Shown here: positions 17,738 through 26,954 of the stretch, one piece after another | How the letters are laid out: each line of letters starts with the position of its first letter | How positions within the stretch are numbered: position 1 is the first letter of the stretch | The notes under the pieces: model-generated | Seen by the model: only the letters and a program-made list of their open reading frames with translations | Database searches by the model: none | What the model was told of the DNA's origin: nothing | Position numbers and translations under genes: made by a program | NCBI RefSeq assembly: GCF_900188325.1 | Contig: NZ_FZPD01000006.1 | Coordinates: 124,001-188,000 of the forward strand | Origin: Ekhidna lutea | GTDB lineage: Bacteria > Bacteroidota > Bacteroidia > Cytophagales > Cyclobacteriaceae | Direction of reading: 5' to 3' | Length of the DNA stretch: 64,000 nt

Positions 17738-20700
17738 CTATCTTATAAGCGTAACAGAACCATATTGTTCGATAGTTCCTAAATCAGGCGCTAAAGAACT
17801 TGAAAATTTCAAAATGTAGGCATACGTACCTGGCGGAAGTAGCGCCCCTCTATAAATACCATTCCACCGAAAGTCCTGATTATTCGAAGTGTAAACGAGC
17901 TCACCCCATCTTGTATATATCAGAATTTCGAACGTGTCAATGTAGTCATTCGGGAATACAAAAAACTCTTCATTCACTCCATTTCCATTTGGTGAAAATG
18001 CATTCGGAGCAAAAATTACCGGACGACAATCTTCCACTACCTCTACTCTATCTGTGACACAGGTAAAGCCATTATAGATGGTAACTTCATAGGTTCCAGC
18101 TGTTGAAACTGTAAGCACAGGGTCAGTAGATATGATTGCATCATCCGGAAGGAGTCTCCATTCATAGGTATTAAAAATTCCGGGATCAAGATCCACTGTC
18201 GGGTTATTCGCATTGCCAGTGCAAAAAGTAGCCCTTTCCGGTAATAATAAATCTTCCGGATTGATTGGTATAACAGCTACATCTAATGCATCTGTAGCCA
18301 TACAAGTACCGTTTTCATTTGTTGCTGTAATGGTATACCTATCCGATTGTGTAACGGTGAGTATAGAATCTGTATCAGCCAATACATTGCCGTTTCCATC
18401 TTGCCATTCATATGTTACTGATGGATTGTAATAGTTAGTCGTAGCAATCACATGGACATTCTGATTATTGTCACAGTCCGGGTTGAGACTTAGCGTCACC
18501 GTAAACTCTGTTTGAATTTCCACATCCGTATTTCCTGAAGTGATCTCACATCCGGTAAACTGATCCAATACGGTTACATTGTAAGTTCCAGATGCTGTCA
18601 CGGTATTTCTCATAGCCTGACTTCCATCATTCCAATTGTAGATGTACGACCCGCTACCCCCTGTGATCTCTGCCACCAAGGTAACCTGCCCTTCACACGG
18701 ATCTCCTTCCACATTCACGGCTAAAGTTGGGGTTGCATTGAAATCTACTCTAATATCTTCTGACCGGTCACAAAATCCAGGGGCAGTGGCTGTTACTGTA
18801 TAGGTTCCCGGCATATCAACATCAATGGAGTCACCTGTTGCTGTACTGGTTATGTTTCCATCTACGGTAGTCCATGCATACGATACTCCGGCTGTACCAC
18901 CATCTGAAATACCTACTCTTCCTGAGGTGCCGCATATTTCCTGAATGGCATCAAAAGTGAAAGCTGGTTCATTTCCTGGCATGATTGTTATCTGTTCGGT
19001 TTCAACACAATTTGGTGGATTGTTATCAGTCACCTGTATTGATAAAGTGCCAGGATCTAATCCTGCGATAACAAGCGGATCTACTGAACCTGTCCCACTG
19101 GACACTATAATTCCATTTGAATCCTGCACTTCATAATCATAACTAGCAGGTAGAGTCGGTGTTGTACCTGAAATAGTCAGTTCTACCTGATTATCACAAT
19201 TACCTGTGCTAAAAACCGACATATTAAAACTTCCGGGATCTTCTATTTGCACGATTTCCAGATAGTCGCAATTTGTGACCAGATTAGTTGCTACAAGGCT
19301 ATAGTTGCCAGGTGATAACCCTGTGATAGTAGGAGCTGTGCCCGGCCCATCAAAATTGGCGGGTCCAAAATTGCTCGGCCCACTCAATTGATAGGAATAG
19401 CTTCCTGCTGTATTAAAAGTCAAATCAACTGTACCATCGTCATTGCCACAGCCTGTAGTGGCATTAGGATTGACTGTAACGTCAGGTTGAGGCTGGATAG
19501 TCACCTGAACTGTGTCCCTTCCAATACAACCAAAAGAATTGGTCACCGCCACCGTATACTCGAAAACTCCTACAGTGGTAGTGTCTACATCGAAGGTTCT
19601 GTTATTCCCCATAACCACTCCATCGATGGCCCACTCATAAGTTGCTCTGGTCACCTGAGCATCAAATGTGATCGTTGGGTCATTTTGGCAAAGCGAACGA
19701 TCAGGGCCCAAATCCACCGCTGGTCTGGCGTCTGCCAGAAATACCTGCAAGGTATCAGAAGTACATCCTGTCACATTATTAATAATCGCCACGTCAATTA
19801 TTGCGGCACTGTTGACGGTAATTTGTCTGCTTGTATCACCGGTACTCCAGTAGTAAGAAAAATCCGGATTATTCATCGGCCAGGCTGTAAGTACAATTGG
19901 TTGATCACAAAGAGCCGTATCGGTTGGCACAGTTGGGCTTTCCGGCAGGTTATTGATCGTGATTGTTTGGGTCATGGTAGTATCTGTATCACACCTATTG
20001 CTGAGCATCAGCTGGACAGTATAAGTACCGGGACTATCATAAATATGCGTTGTATCCTGAACTGCAGCGGATGTTCCGTCACCGAAGATCCATAGATAAT
20101 TTTCTATTTGATTATTTGGATCTCTTCCTACCGCTGAGAATGTAGATGGTTGACCAGCGCACCCTTCCGTCACAGTCATACTTGGCTGTTGTAAAGGAGG
20201 AGTTTGATTTTGAGCAAAATTTGGAAGACCCAGTCGGCTGGTCCTACCTGCAAGATCAAAGCCACTTTGATTAAATGCTGCTCCAGCATCATCGCCATCG
20301 GGAGCATCAATGGTACCAATCGTCCCGGAATTATCAATAGCCATATAAATGGTTCCATTTGGCCCAAGCTGCAGCGCCCCATAATCTGCGCCTTGTGTGT
20401 AGCCATCAAACTTGGTGGCTGAAATATCAGCAACCGGATCCATTGAATTTAAACTGTCAAGATCATATTGAATTAGTTTGGAAGCACCCGAAGATGTGGT
20501 GAGGTAGAGTTTCAATCCTCCCGGTGAAAACTCCATGCCATATAAATTGCTTTCACCCGTATCAATCAATCGAGGGTTTGATACTTCACCCTGATCAAAG
20601 TCAAGAATTTCTACCTGATTGGTACCTGGTATATTGACTGCAATTTGATTGAGCGTTGGAGAAATTTTCATATACCCGGTAGCACTCAGCTCTTGCATAA

Positions 20701-22915
20701 AGTCGTGAATTTCACCAGCGGGAGAAAAAATAGCCCCACTTAAACCCGGAGCTCCTGTTTGGTAAGCTCGAAACGTATTGTTACCAAACTCATGCGCCAC
20801 GATAAGATCATTACCTGTAAACCCGGAACCTGTGATTCGCTCGGTGCTATTTTCCATAAGTTTTACATTCTTCACAATGACTTTACCCCTGGCTGCATCT
20901 TCTTTCATGTCCACAATGGAATAACGCAAAGCATATTCGTCATCTCCGTAAACCCGCTCAGTTGTAAATATGTAAAACATTGTCTGGTCATCGGCGAAGG
21001 GCATTATCAATGAATTTTGGGCAGAACGTTGCTCACCACCTATGGTGTCTCCATTTACCATGACGTCATGTTCTTTGTTCCAGACTGTAAATCCATTGGT
21101 ATAAAACAGCAAATCACCATTTACATCAGAAATAGTAGCACATCCTTCCAATGCATCCTGCTGATTACCATCCAGTATCGCTATAGGGCCATTCGTGAAT
21201 TCAATCCCGGCCTGCTCACCAAAGTACCACTGATTGGAAGTTTGATTTGCTATACCATATTCAGTTACCTCTTTGTCATCAAAGCCCGTACATCCAGCTG
21301 CATTAGTTACTTCTACCCAATAGGTGCCCGCAGTATCCACCTCGATAGTTTGGGTAGTCTCTCCGGTGCTCCAGACAAAAGAAGTTCCGGTACCGGCATC
21401 AAGCGTTAAAATTTCGTCGACGCATATCGTAGTGTCGTTTCCAAGGTCTACCATCAGGTCATTCGTAAGAATTTCAACCGGCTGAGTGATTGTTTGAGTA
21501 ATCCCATTGACTTCTGCTGTTAGACTTACCATGTAACCACCGGCAGCCTGATACTGATAGTTTGGAATCCATGCATTACTACCTCCTCCATCACCAAAAC
21601 TCCAAAACAGATTGTTCGGAACAGGTTCTACTATCGGAAAGAATTTGGTAATGTTGGTTTCACAGCTATCTATCCAATAAAATCCAAGTGTATCAAATGT
21701 GAAATTATATGCAGGGGTGTGTTCTGAAAATTGTCTTGCGTTGAAATCATCAGGGAATACCAGTCGTTGATATTGAACTGAGTCGGCGATGCTATCTGGT
21801 TGATTAATTCTTCCAAGGTTGAATGCTGAAGCATTCGTTTCCTGATACAAATGATAGATTCGATTATCCGGGGCTCGTTTCAATCCATAGCTTCGAAAAA
21901 TTGGAGTTGGTAGAATTGAATTAACTGTTTGAGTGGTGTCGTTAAAATCTATTTGGTAGAGCTGCCCTGTTGTACCACTACTTCCGAATCGTGAAAAGTA
22001 AAGTTTTGATCCATCTCCCGACCATTCAGCATCGTAGATGGACTCTCCCTGGTCGTCATTGAAACCAGTTCCTATTAAGGTCTGATCAAATGTTAAGACA
22101 CCTGAAGCAGGGTCAAAATTCATCATCCAAATATTGCGATTGGAACGTCTCGGAACCATGGCCAATTTAGAAGAGTCCGCATTGAAAGCAAAATGAGACG
22201 CTTCAAAACCCGGTGTGGTTGCATTTGTAAAATTATAATTGGTTGTTGCGCCAACTCCTCCGGCATCAACCTGAGTCACTTGTATCTCAAAGGTGTTACG
22301 ATTTTGAGAAATCAACCAAAATAACTCTCCATCTCCAGCGGGTATGATGAGCATTCCTTCGGAAGGATCTGATAACCCGATTGAAACATCGCTCATTCCT
22401 GCTATTACATCACCATATGGAAATTGAGCTGAGCCATTTCCCTGGATAGTGGCATCCACAATGGTATATTGAATTTCATTGACTCCTCCGGGTCCAGAGT
22501 TGGTAAACAAATAATACTGTCCGGGATTATCCGTTACTGGACAGGTAACCACAGGAACGTTCACAGAAGATACACCAGAAAGCCCTGCCCCATTTGGAAC
22601 GATGGAATAAGACGCATCATATACATTAATCCCATCGGTATAGAAAAGTAAGTTTCCAGTGAATTGATCTGTGATCGTTGCAGCTCCTGCCGCTCCGAAC
22701 GGAATTGCCTGATCTGTCTGAAGATAAACATCTCTTCCATTTCGGTCAAAGACCAAGTTTTCGACCGAATTTCCAAAATACCACCGTGTCTCGGTTACAT
22801 TTTGAGCAGACAATGTGGAAGAACCAATAAATAGCAGGACGAAAAATAAGAATCTGCTGAATGCAGATTTGTAGGGGAATTGAATCATAGAAATGTCCTT
22901 ATTCATACACAACAC
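17738..22915 (-). CDS. Giant PKD-repeat surface protein with gliding-motility (T9SS type B) C-terminal domain
   Basis: A 1725-residue T9SS cargo. After a signal peptide (FSRFLFFVLLFIGSSTLSAQ) come two related propeller-like halves, beginning TRWYFGNSVENLVF and NQWYFGEQAGIEF, each followed by a PKD-type domain (WSFGDGGG; WIFGDGTS). A long series of Ig-like/SprB-like modules with GTYTV and DLGPD-type motifs follows. The last about 85 residues (APNAFSPNGNGVNEEF, IYTRWGELVY, PPGTYAYILKF) are the type B sorting domain of gliding-motility-associated proteins. Start could be ATG 22915, 22906 or 22888; the signal peptide is kept in all. It heads a four-gene operon and is divergent from a porP/sprF gene, the family needed for type B cargo. 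Confidence 0.9.
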   Translation of the reverse strand: MLCMNKDISMIQFPYKSAFSRFLFFVLLFIGSSTLSAQNVTETRWYFGNSVENLVFDRNGRDVYLQTDQAIPFGAAGAATITDQFTGNLLFYTDGINVYDASYSIVPNGAGLSGVSSVNVPVVTCPVTDNPGQYYLFTNSGPGGVNEIQYTIVDATIQGNGSAQFPYGDVIAGMSDVSIGLSDPSEGMLIIPAGDGELFWLISQNRNTFEIQVTQVDAGGVGATTNYNFTNATTPGFEASHFAFNADSSKLAMVPRRSNRNIWMMNFDPASGVLTFDQTLIGTGFNDDQGESIYDAEWSGDGSKLYFSRFGSSGTTGQLYQIDFNDTTQTVNSILPTPIFRSYGLKRAPDNRIYHLYQETNASAFNLGRINQPDSIADSVQYQRLVFPDDFNARQFSEHTPAYNFTFDTLGFYWIDSCETNITKFFPIVEPVPNNLFWSFGDGGGSNAWIPNYQYQAAGGYMVSLTAEVNGITQTITQPVEILTNDLMVDLGNDTTICVDEILTLDAGTGTSFVWSTGETTQTIEVDTAGTYWVEVTNAAGCTGFDDKEVTEYGIANQTSNQWYFGEQAGIEFTNGPIAILDGNQQDALEGCATISDVNGDLLFYTNGFTVWNKEHDVMVNGDTIGGEQRSAQNSLIMPFADDQTMFYIFTTERVYGDDEYALRYSIVDMKEDAARGKVIVKNVKLMENSTERITGSGFTGNDLIVAHEFGNNTFRAYQTGAPGLSGAIFSPAGEIHDFMQELSATGYMKISPTLNQIAVNIPGTNQVEILDFDQGEVSNPRLIDTGESNLYGMEFSPGGLKLYLTTSSGASKLIQYDLDSLNSMDPVADISATKFDGYTQGADYGALQLGPNGTIYMAIDNSGTIGTIDAPDGDDAGAAFNQSGFDLAGRTSRLGLPNFAQNQTPPLQQPSMTVTEGCAGQPSTFSAVGRDPNNQIENYLWIFGDGTSAAVQDTTHIYDSPGTYTVQLMLSNRCDTDTTMTQTITINNLPESPTVPTDTALCDQPIVLTAWPMNNPDFSYYWSTGDTSRQITVNSAAIIDVAIINNVTGCTSDTLQVFLADARPAVDLGPDRSLCQNDPTITFDAQVTRATYEWAIDGVVMGNNRTFDVDTTTVGVFEYTVAVTNSFGCIGRDTVQVTIQPQPDVTVNPNATTGCGNDDGTVDLTFNTAGSYSYQLSGPSNFGPANFDGPGTAPTITGLSPGNYSLVATNLVTNCDYLEIVQIEDPGSFNMSVFSTGNCDNQVELTISGTTPTLPASYDYEVQDSNGIIVSSGTGSVDPLVIAGLDPGTLSIQVTDNNPPNCVETEQITIMPGNEPAFTFDAIQEICGTSGRVGISDGGTAGVSYAWTTVDGNITSTATGDSIDVDMPGTYTVTATAPGFCDRSEDIRVDFNATPTLAVNVEGDPCEGQVTLVAEITGGSGSYIYNWNDGSQAMRNTVTASGTYNVTVLDQFTGCEITSGNTDVEIQTEFTVTLSLNPDCDNNQNVHVIATTNYYNPSVTYEWQDGNGNVLADTDSILTVTQSDRYTITATNENGTCMATDALDVAVIPINPEDLLLPERATFCTGNANNPTVDLDPGIFNTYEWRLLPDDAIISTDPVLTVSTAGTYEVTIYNGFTCVTDRVEVVEDCRPVIFAPNAFSPNGNGVNEEFFVFPNDYIDTFEILIYTRWGELVYTSNNQDFRWNGIYRGALLPPGTYAYILKFSSSLAPDLGTIEQYGSVTLIR

Positions 22916-23134
22916 TTTGTAAAAATACGGTTAACCCAAGTAAATCGGGATTTATTCAATAACAATGTAAGGACACTTGGACATGATATGAAGATTTAAA
23001 AGTAAAACAGTATCAATTACATCAAAATACTAACGTTCCTGCTGTCGTTACATTACGTATGTTAGTCAACAAAACTTAAGCCGATTTGTATTTATTTTAT
23101 AATTTGCTCAACGATTTCTAATCCAACATTTTCC

Positions 23135-24163
23135 ATGATAAGGAAGGTAATTCTCTTCACAGCAATCTACGGCATCCTCTCTCAGGAAAACACTTTGCAG
23201 GCGCAAGACCCTCAGTTTTCCCAGTACTATGCTGCTCCGCTATATCTAAATCCCGGATTGGTTGGCATCAACCAAAAAGGACGTATGGGGATAAATTACC
23301 GCTCGCAGTGGCCAAACCTGGATGCAAATTTTGAGACATTCTCAGCATATTTTGATTATCACTTCGAGGACTATTACAGCAGTGCAGGAATTATCTTCAC
23401 GAGGGACCGAGAGGGAATCGCCGGCCTGAGCTCCACCTCAATTGGTTTGCAATATGCCTATCAGGTTCAGCTGAATTATGATTGGACGTTTCGTCCGGGA
23501 GTGCAGGCTGCTTACTATTTGCGTGACCTAAATTTTGATAAACTCACGTTTGGTGATCAATTTGATAATACCGGTCAGGTACGACCAACCACTGGCGAAA
23601 ACTTCAATACCGGATTAAATGCGCGGTTTTTTGATCTTTCTTTTGGAGGCGTTCTTTATAACCCTTCGATTTGGCTAGGAGGAGCACTCCATCATGTATT
23701 AGAGCCCAATCAAAGTATTGCAGGCGGGAATGCACCTTTACCACGAAGATTCTCTATTCATGGCGGATATAGGATTCCGCTGAGTCCTCGCACAACAAGG
23801 ACAGACTTTGGAGAAAGAACCATCACTCCAAGTTTCAACTATCGGACACAGGGAGATTTTGATCAATTGGATATAGGCGCTTACTTCACTTTGGACCCAA
23901 TTTTAGTTGGGTTGTGGTATAGAGGCATACCTATTAAAAACACCGATGGCGTAGTGAATAATGAAGCATTGATTTTCATGCTTGGCATGCAAACTAACCG
24001 CACTACTTTCGGATACAGCTTTGATTACACGCTTTCAGATTTAGGAATAGGAACAGGAGGAGCGCACGAAATTAGCATCGCATATTCCTTTAGCCTTGGT
24101 GACCCGCTAAAACCTGCCGCTGATGTACGAAGACTGAAGTGCCCAATTCCGTTTATTTTTTAG
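23135..24163 (+). CDS. PorP/SprF family type IX secretion outer-membrane protein
   Basis: A 342-residue outer-membrane barrel with an N-terminal signal peptide and the family opening QDPQFSQYYAAPLYLNPGLVG, followed by GINYRSQWP. Later strands include GGYRIPL and a terminal ISIAYSFSLGD-type region. PorP/SprF proteins are accessory subunits of the type IX secretion system that act with particular type B sorting-domain cargoes, anchoring or exporting them at the cell surface. The gene is divergent from the 1725-residue type B protein across a 219-bp control region, which makes the two a likely cognate pair. No promoter in 22916-23134 matched the consensus well. Confidence 0.92.
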   Translation: MIRKVILFTAIYGILSQENTLQAQDPQFSQYYAAPLYLNPGLVGINQKGRMGINYRSQWPNLDANFETFSAYFDYHFEDYYSSAGIIFTRDREGIAGLSSTSIGLQYAYQVQLNYDWTFRPGVQAAYYLRDLNFDKLTFGDQFDNTGQVRPTTGENFNTGLNARFFDLSFGGVLYNPSIWLGGALHHVLEPNQSIAGGNAPLPRRFSIHGGYRIPLSPRTTRTDFGERTITPSFNYRTQGDFDQLDIGAYFTLDPILVGLWYRGIPIKNTDGVVNNEALIFMLGMQTNRTTFGYSFDYTLSDLGIGTGGAHEISIAYSFSLGDPLKPAADVRRLKCPIPFIF

Positions 24164-24191
24164 GTGACACAGTCACACTAAATTTGCCAGC

Positions 24192-25424
24192 ATGACCGAA
24201 CAAACCATCTTTACCATCCTTCTGGCAATTATTACTTTCGATTTTGCACTGGAACGAGTGCTTAACTTCCTTAATCGGAAAAGTGCTAAAAAGCCAATCC
24301 CCAAAGAACTGGAAGGCATATATGATAAAGAGAAATATGCCAAATCGCAGGCGTATCAGGCTGAGGTTTCTCAGTTTAGCATGTTCTCGGCAACCTTCAG
24401 TTTTGTGCTTTTAGTGTTAGCCATTTACAATGGTTGGTTTGGAATGCTTGATCAGTGGATCAGAACCTTTTCACCTTACAACCTGACTTCACCACTTTTC
24501 TTCTTTGGCATTCTGTTCATTGTTTCAGACGTAATTAATACGCCCTTTTCCATCTACCGAAATTTTGTAATCGAAGCGAAGTACGGATTTAACAAGATGA
24601 CCGTAAAGACCTTTATACTAGATAAAATCAAGGGGTATATTCTAACCATCATTATAGGTGGTTTACTCTTAGGTGTACTTATCTATTTAGTGAATGCAAT
24701 TGGAAGTGATTTTTGGTACTATTTCTGGGCGATTATGGCGGCTTTTGTGCTGTTTGCCAATCTCTTCTATACCTCACTCATCCTTCCTCTTTTCAATAAA
24801 CTCACACCGATGGATGAAGGTGAGCTAAAATCATCCATTCAATCGTACTGTGATAAAGTAAACTTCCCGTTGAAAAACATCTTTATCATGGATGGGTCTA
24901 AGCGATCAAGCAAGGGAAATGCCTTTTTTAGTGGACTTGGCAAGAAGAAAAAAGTAGTGCTTTTTGATACGTTGGTAGAAAAGCACTCAGTACAAGAGCT
25001 CACTGCCGTTTTTGCTCACGAGGTGGGACATTATAAAAAGAAGCACATCCTTTTTACCACCATTTTCAGCATTGGAATGATGGGGTTTATGCTATTTCTA
25101 TTTTCTCGCATGGCCTACAGTGCTGAGGTAAGTTGGGCAATGGGAGGTCAAACATCCGCATTGCATTTAAACCTGCTGGCCTTCGGTATTCTATACTCCC
25201 CTATTTCTACGCTTTTGGGAATAATCGGCAATGTGATCTCCCGAAAGAATGAATATGAAGCAGACGCTTATGCCAAAGAAACCTATGACGGAACACCTTT
25301 AATTACCGGGTTGAAAAGAATGAGTGCGGATCATTTATCAAACCTTACGCCGCATCCTGCTTTTGTGTTTGTGCATTATTCACACCCTCCCTTGAAGGAA
25401 AGAGTAAAAGCTCTTGAGAGGTAG
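24192..25424 (+). CDS. M48 family membrane metallopeptidase (Ste24/CAAX protease type)
   Basis: A 410-residue inner-membrane zinc protease. The active-site motif HEVGH spans residues 276-280 (TAVFAHEVGHYKKKH), and the third ligand lies in RKNEYEADAYA (Glu354). Six or so hydrophobic segments surround the catalytic domain (about residues 5-25, 65-90, 103-120, 148-170, 175-200, 287-306, 325-347). The order of elements and the length match Ste24/CAAX prenyl protease 1. Bacteria generally lack CAAX prenylation, so the bacterial role is probably membrane-protein quality control. The gene starts 28 bp after porP/sprF and is convergent with a MORN-like gene. Confidence 0.92.
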   Translation: MTEQTIFTILLAIITFDFALERVLNFLNRKSAKKPIPKELEGIYDKEKYAKSQAYQAEVSQFSMFSATFSFVLLVLAIYNGWFGMLDQWIRTFSPYNLTSPLFFFGILFIVSDVINTPFSIYRNFVIEAKYGFNKMTVKTFILDKIKGYILTIIIGGLLLGVLIYLVNAIGSDFWYYFWAIMAAFVLFANLFYTSLILPLFNKLTPMDEGELKSSIQSYCDKVNFPLKNIFIMDGSKRSSKGNAFFSGLGKKKKVVLFDTLVEKHSVQELTAVFAHEVGHYKKKHILFTTIFSIGMMGFMLFLFSRMAYSAEVSWAMGGQTSALHLNLLAFGILYSPISTLLGIIGNVISRKNEYEADAYAKETYDGTPLITGLKRMSADHLSNLTPHPAFVFVHYSHPPLKERVKALER

Positions 25425-25434
25425 AGCACAGTTG

Positions 25435-25458
25435 GCAATGGGCAAACTTGCCCACTGC
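25435..25458. terminator. Hairpin between convergent genes, candidate bidirectional terminator
   Basis: TGGGCAA (25439-25445) and TTGCCCA (25448-25454) form a perfect stem, extended outward by GCA/TGC with one mismatch. It lies in the 41-bp gap between two convergent stop codons. T-rich sequence follows on the plus strand (CTATTTGTTTATG), though there is no uninterrupted T run. Confidence 0.45.
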
Positions 25459-25465
25459 TATTTGT

Positions 25466-26089
25466 TTATGTCTTTTTGAATACCTTCCACCTTTTCTTTT
25501 TTCCATTTTTGAAATAATACCACTCCCCTATTTTTTCTCCATTGTCCCAACTTCCTTCGTATAGCTGGCTGCCAGCGTCATCATAATAGATCCAACTACC
25601 CTCCTCTAAACCATCTTTCAACTCGCCTTTTTGGTTAAGTTTTCCATTTTCAAAGAAAAACTCCCATTCTCCATTTGGAAGCCCTAGGATATAGTTTCCA
25701 ATGCGCTTAAGGTTTCCATTCTCATAATAGAAAACCCACTTTCCTTCATAAAATCCGTTTTCGTATTTGCCTTCTTTCTCTAGTTTGCCGGAGGGATAGA
25801 AGTACTTCGCAGAATCCTGAGGTAGCCCATTTTGATAAAACTCCTTACTAATAAGTTTACCTTCAAACGAATAGTATTTTTGGATTCCATCAAGATGTCC
25901 ATTTTCATAAGTCAAAATGGCATTCAGATTTCCATTTGGGAAATAGTATTTCCATATGCCTACTTTTTCAGCATCTTCAGTTTTCCCTATCGCTTTCAGG
26001 CTATTATCCGCATATCGCAAGGTATCTGCTTGCTGAGCTTGCAACTTAAAGATGATTAGCATAATAATTATCGAACCCGGTAGTTTCAT
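25466..26089 (-). CDS. Exported MORN-like repeat protein (YwqK-type)
   Basis: A 207-residue exported protein with an N-terminal signal peptide (IIIMLIIFKLQAQ). The mature region consists of about seven repeats of roughly 22 residues with the core YYxNGxLxxxGxYxNGxxxGxW, as in YFYPSGKLEKEGKYENGFYEGKW, the MORN_2/YwqK pattern. In Bacteroidota such proteins are often annotated as antitoxin-like by homology to B. subtilis YwqK, but a signal peptide and absence of a partner toxin argue against that here. It is more likely a periplasmic or surface repeat protein. It is divergent from the PorQ-like gene over a 55-bp gap. Confidence 0.8.
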   Translation of the reverse strand: MKLPGSIIIMLIIFKLQAQQADTLRYADNSLKAIGKTEDAEKVGIWKYYFPNGNLNAILTYENGHLDGIQKYYSFEGKLISKEFYQNGLPQDSAKYFYPSGKLEKEGKYENGFYEGKWVFYYENGNLKRIGNYILGLPNGEWEFFFENGKLNQKGELKDGLEEGSWIYYDDAGSQLYEGSWDNGEKIGEWYYFKNGKKKRWKVFKKT

Positions 26090-26144
26090 TGCACCTTAAT
26101 TTACTCTTATTGAAATAAAGCAACCAAATGCATACTTTGCATAT

Positions 26145-26954
26145 ATGAAGTCCCTCCTAACCTATTTAATGCTCATATCAGCTTTGGTTGCTAGTTCCCA
26201 GGATGGATCATTTAACCTTGGAGGAAGAAGCAGTGGAATGGCCGGTGCTTCCCTCACTATTGGAGACGAATACAGCCTTTTTAATAATATTGGTGGGCTT
26301 GGTCGGGTGGAAAATCACGCAGCTTTTGCTGCCTACCAAAACAGATATGGAGTTAAGGAGTTTCAGGTAATTGGCGCTGGTGCCATTTACAATCATGCAT
26401 TTGGAAATGCCGGGGTGGGATTCTACAAATTTGGAGACGACATTTTTAGTCAACAACGACTACATCTGGCCATAGGTAATAAAATTCAAATGGTAAGCCT
26501 GGCGCTTGGAGTGGATTTGCTCCAATACCACGTTTCTACTGTTGGATCACATCAGGTTTTAGCTATTCAGTTTGGAGGTATTGCTGAAATAAGCCCTCAA
26601 ATGCGCTTTGGTGCGCACATATTCAACTTAAATCAGGCTGAGTTGTCTTCGGAAACTGGAGAAAGAGTTCCCACTGTCATGAAGGGTGGCTTTAGCTATT
26701 TGCCGTCAGATGAATTGATTATTAGTGTTGAAGTAGAAAAAGACCTTGAGTTCGATGAGGTTTTTAAGGTCGGCCTTGAATACCAAATCATTGATCATGT
26801 ATTTGTAAGGACAGGTATAAGCACACAACCATTTATTGGAGCTTTTGGTGTGGGCTTTCACCCAAAAGATTTAAAGTTTGATTACGCATTTTCCAACGAT
26901 TCGCGATTGGGAAATATTCACGAACTCTCTATTGCATACGCGATAAAAAAATGA
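26145..26954 (+). CDS. PorV/PorQ-like outer-membrane protein
   Basis: A 269-residue exported beta-barrel. After the signal peptide (SALVASSQDG) comes GGRSSGMAGASLTIGDEYSLFNNIGGLG, the glycine-rich opening of the UPF0164/PorV-PorQ group in which a structured N-terminus precedes a small barrel. Strands alternate through to ELSIAYAIKK. PorV and PorQ act in T9SS substrate shuttling and surface attachment; whether this protein does so cannot be told from sequence, so the name is by resemblance. Its stop overlaps the ATG of the next gene (ATGA), so the two are translationally coupled and probably work in the same outer-membrane process. Confidence 0.6.
   Translation: MKSLLTYLMLISALVASSQDGSFNLGGRSSGMAGASLTIGDEYSLFNNIGGLGRVENHAAFAAYQNRYGVKEFQVIGAGAIYNHAFGNAGVGFYKFGDDIFSQQRLHLAIGNKIQMVSLALGVDLLQYHVSTVGSHQVLAIQFGGIAEISPQMRFGAHIFNLNQAELSSETGERVPTVMKGGFSYLPSDELIISVEVEKDLEFDEVFKVGLEYQIIDHVFVRTGISTQPFIGAFGVGFHPKDLKFDYAFSNDSRLGNIHELSIAYAIKK

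Noticed and set aside
17738-22915. Long minus-frame and plus-frame open frames inside the giant cargo gene, some above 200 codons
   Set aside because: They are antisense shadows of the real gene; translations are rich in Cys, His and Trp with no family or signal sequence.
25466-26089. Toxin-antitoxin system based on YwqK-type annotation
   Set aside because: The protein has a signal peptide and no neighbouring toxin gene; MORN-like repeats alone do not support an antitoxin role.
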